Source: an uncultured Eggerthella sp.
Lineage (GTDB): Bacteria; Actinomycetota; Coriobacteriia; Coriobacteriales; Eggerthellaceae
Direction: 5' to 3'
DNA: 6,748 bases
Assembly (NCBI GenBank): GCA_900551155.1
Contig: URVA01000076.1
Span: 1 to 6,748 of the forward strand
The position numbers and the translations under genes were made by a program. Position 1 is the stretch's first letter, and every line of letters begins with the position of its first letter. Shown in pieces: positions 5,888-6,748 of this stretch. The notes below the pieces were generated by a model. That model was not told where the DNA came from. It saw only the letters and a program-made list of their open reading frames with translations, and did no database searches.

Positions 5888-6748
5888 ATGTTAACAAGCG
5901 CCGCAACATCATCTCTAACAAGCACAGAAAAGCACCTGCTCCATGATAGCTTTGGCAGAACGATTGACTATCTGCGTATATCTTTAACCGATAGGTGCAA
6001 TTTACGCTGCGTATATTGCATGCCTGAAGAAGGAGTGCCTTCTCTTCTCCATGAAGACATCCTTACGCTAGAAGAAGTTATTTCGGTAGTCGAATTAGCA
6101 GCAAAAAATGGCATTAAACATATTCGTCTCACTGGAGGCGAACCCCTTGTTCGCAAAGGTATCGTAGGTTTAATTCGGGCCCTCAAACAAATAGAAGGCA
6201 TCGAAAGCGTCGCGCTAACCACTAATGGCATTTTGCTTCCCGCTATGGCAAGCGACTTAAAAAACGCAGGTCTTGATCGCGTTAACATATCGTTAGACTC
6301 TCTCGATGAAGAACAATACCATGCTATAACGCGCTGCGGTAAATTGACGGATGTGCTTGCAGGAATAGATGCCGCTTTGCGCTACGAATTCGATCCCGTA
6401 AAAATCAATGTGGTAGTGGTTCGTCATTTAAATCAAAACCTTGCTCAGTTTGCTCAACTGACTTTAGAGAAACCTCTCCATGTGCGTTTTATCGAATATA
6501 TGCCCATCGGAAAGATAGATGATTCTCTGCCGCCTGCAATTAGTGCCGATCCCCGTACAAAATCTGCGACATCTTCAGCCTTTATTCCTTGGAGCGACCA
6601 TGATGTTGTACCTGCCACAGAGATACGGTCACTTTTTAATAATGCTCTTAAACAGGAAGGCATTGATCCTTTAGTTCCCCTTAAAAAGACAAGCGGCAAG
6701 GCAAAATACTCCTCGGAAAATGCAACTAAGACGACCAAACACGGTGCT
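5888..6748 (+). CDS. moaA: MoaA, GTP 3',8-cyclase (radical SAM), 3' end cut by the window
   Basis: The frame starts at ATG 5888 (AGGA at 5878-5881, six-base spacer), 17 bases after the modC stop, and stays open to the right edge, giving 287 residues. MoaA is a radical-SAM enzyme that converts GTP to 3',8-cyclo-GTP, which MoaC then turns into precursor Z, the first Moco intermediate. The N-terminal part is diagnostic: SFGRTIDYLRISLTDRCNLR runs into the 4Fe-4S motif CNLRCVYC with C37, C41 and C44; the SAM-binding LTGGEPLVRK is at 81-90; TTNGILL at 111-117; RVNISLDSLD at 131-140; and RFIEYMPIG at 200-208. The second cluster motif of MoaA (C-x2-C-x13-C, binding GTP) and the C-terminal double glycine lie beyond the window. 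After residue 208 a Ser/Pro/Asp-rich stretch (about 210-236) seems longer than in E. coli MoaA. It is probably co-transcribed with modBC. Confidence 0.96.
   Translation, partial: MLTSAATSSLTSTEKHLLHDSFGRTIDYLRISLTDRCNLRCVYCMPEEGVPSLLHEDILTLEEVISVVELAAKNGIKHIRLTGGEPLVRKGIVGLIRALKQIEGIESVALTTNGILLPAMASDLKNAGLDRVNISLDSLDEEQYHAITRCGKLTDVLAGIDAALRYEFDPVKINVVVVRHLNQNLAQFAQLTLEKPLHVRFIEYMPIGKIDDSLPPAISADPRTKSATSSAFIPWSDHDVVPATEIRSLFNNALKQEGIDPLVPLKKTSGKAKYSSENATKTTKHGA

Noticed and set aside
5968..6288. Minus-strand open frame opposite the start of moaA
   Set aside because: moaA on the plus strand carries all radical-SAM motifs here; the antisense frame has none.
1..6748. Mobile elements, CRISPR repeats, tRNA or rRNA genes
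   Set aside because: No transposase or integrase motifs, terminal repeats, regularly spaced repeats or RNA-gene signatures were visible; the locus is continuous Moco and molybdate genes.

Overview
The window is a molybdenum-cofactor (Moco) and molybdate-uptake locus. Every gene I can recognise belongs to the same pathway: a MoaE-like protein (5' end outside the window), a MobB-MobA fusion, a single-domain ModE-type regulator on the minus strand, the complete modA-modB-modC molybdate ABC importer, and moaA (3' end outside the window). Spot counts of a few lines give GC in the mid-40s percent, and codon use looks uniform across the genes. ModA carries a lipobox, which would be typical of a Gram-positive (or other lipoprotein-anchoring) cell. 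This fits an anaerobic, molybdoenzyme-rich bacterium. The gene style (lipoprotein ModA, one-domain ModE, MobB-MobA fusion) suggests a low-GC Actinobacterium of the Coriobacteriia/Eggerthellaceae type or a Firmicute, but the sequence alone does not settle this.

Layout: positions 1-1591 hold two translationally coupled plus-strand genes, the moaE-like gene and mobAB, with stop and start sharing one base. A bulged hairpin follows mobAB. The modE-like gene (minus strand, 2021-1668) converges on mobAB and diverges from modA. The 202-bp divergent region 2022-2223 contains two overlapping imperfect palindromes at 2154-2191, the best candidate operator. modA (2224-3081) is followed by a near-ideal intrinsic terminator (3094-3137), so modA is separated from modBC by a transcriptional stop. 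modB (3218-4633) and modC (4617-5870) overlap by 17 bases, and moaA starts 17 bases after modC, so modB-modC-moaA looks like one transcript.

Together: ModA captures molybdate outside the cell, ModB and ModC import it, MoaA starts pterin synthesis from GTP, a MoaE-like protein may act in dithiolene formation, and MobA/MobB attach GMP to give the bis-MGD form used by DMSO-reductase-family enzymes. The ModE-like protein probably adjusts expression from the divergent region.

Most of this is a well-known kind of locus. The clearest oddity is ModB. Its ordinary permease core, about 226 residues, is preceded in frame by about 245 residues that look like a membrane-anchored or secreted extracytoplasmic domain I do not recognise. 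Secondary oddities are the terminator inside modABC, a MoaE-like protein that seems to lack one of the two lysines of canonical MoaE, and a regulator without its own molybdate-binding domain.
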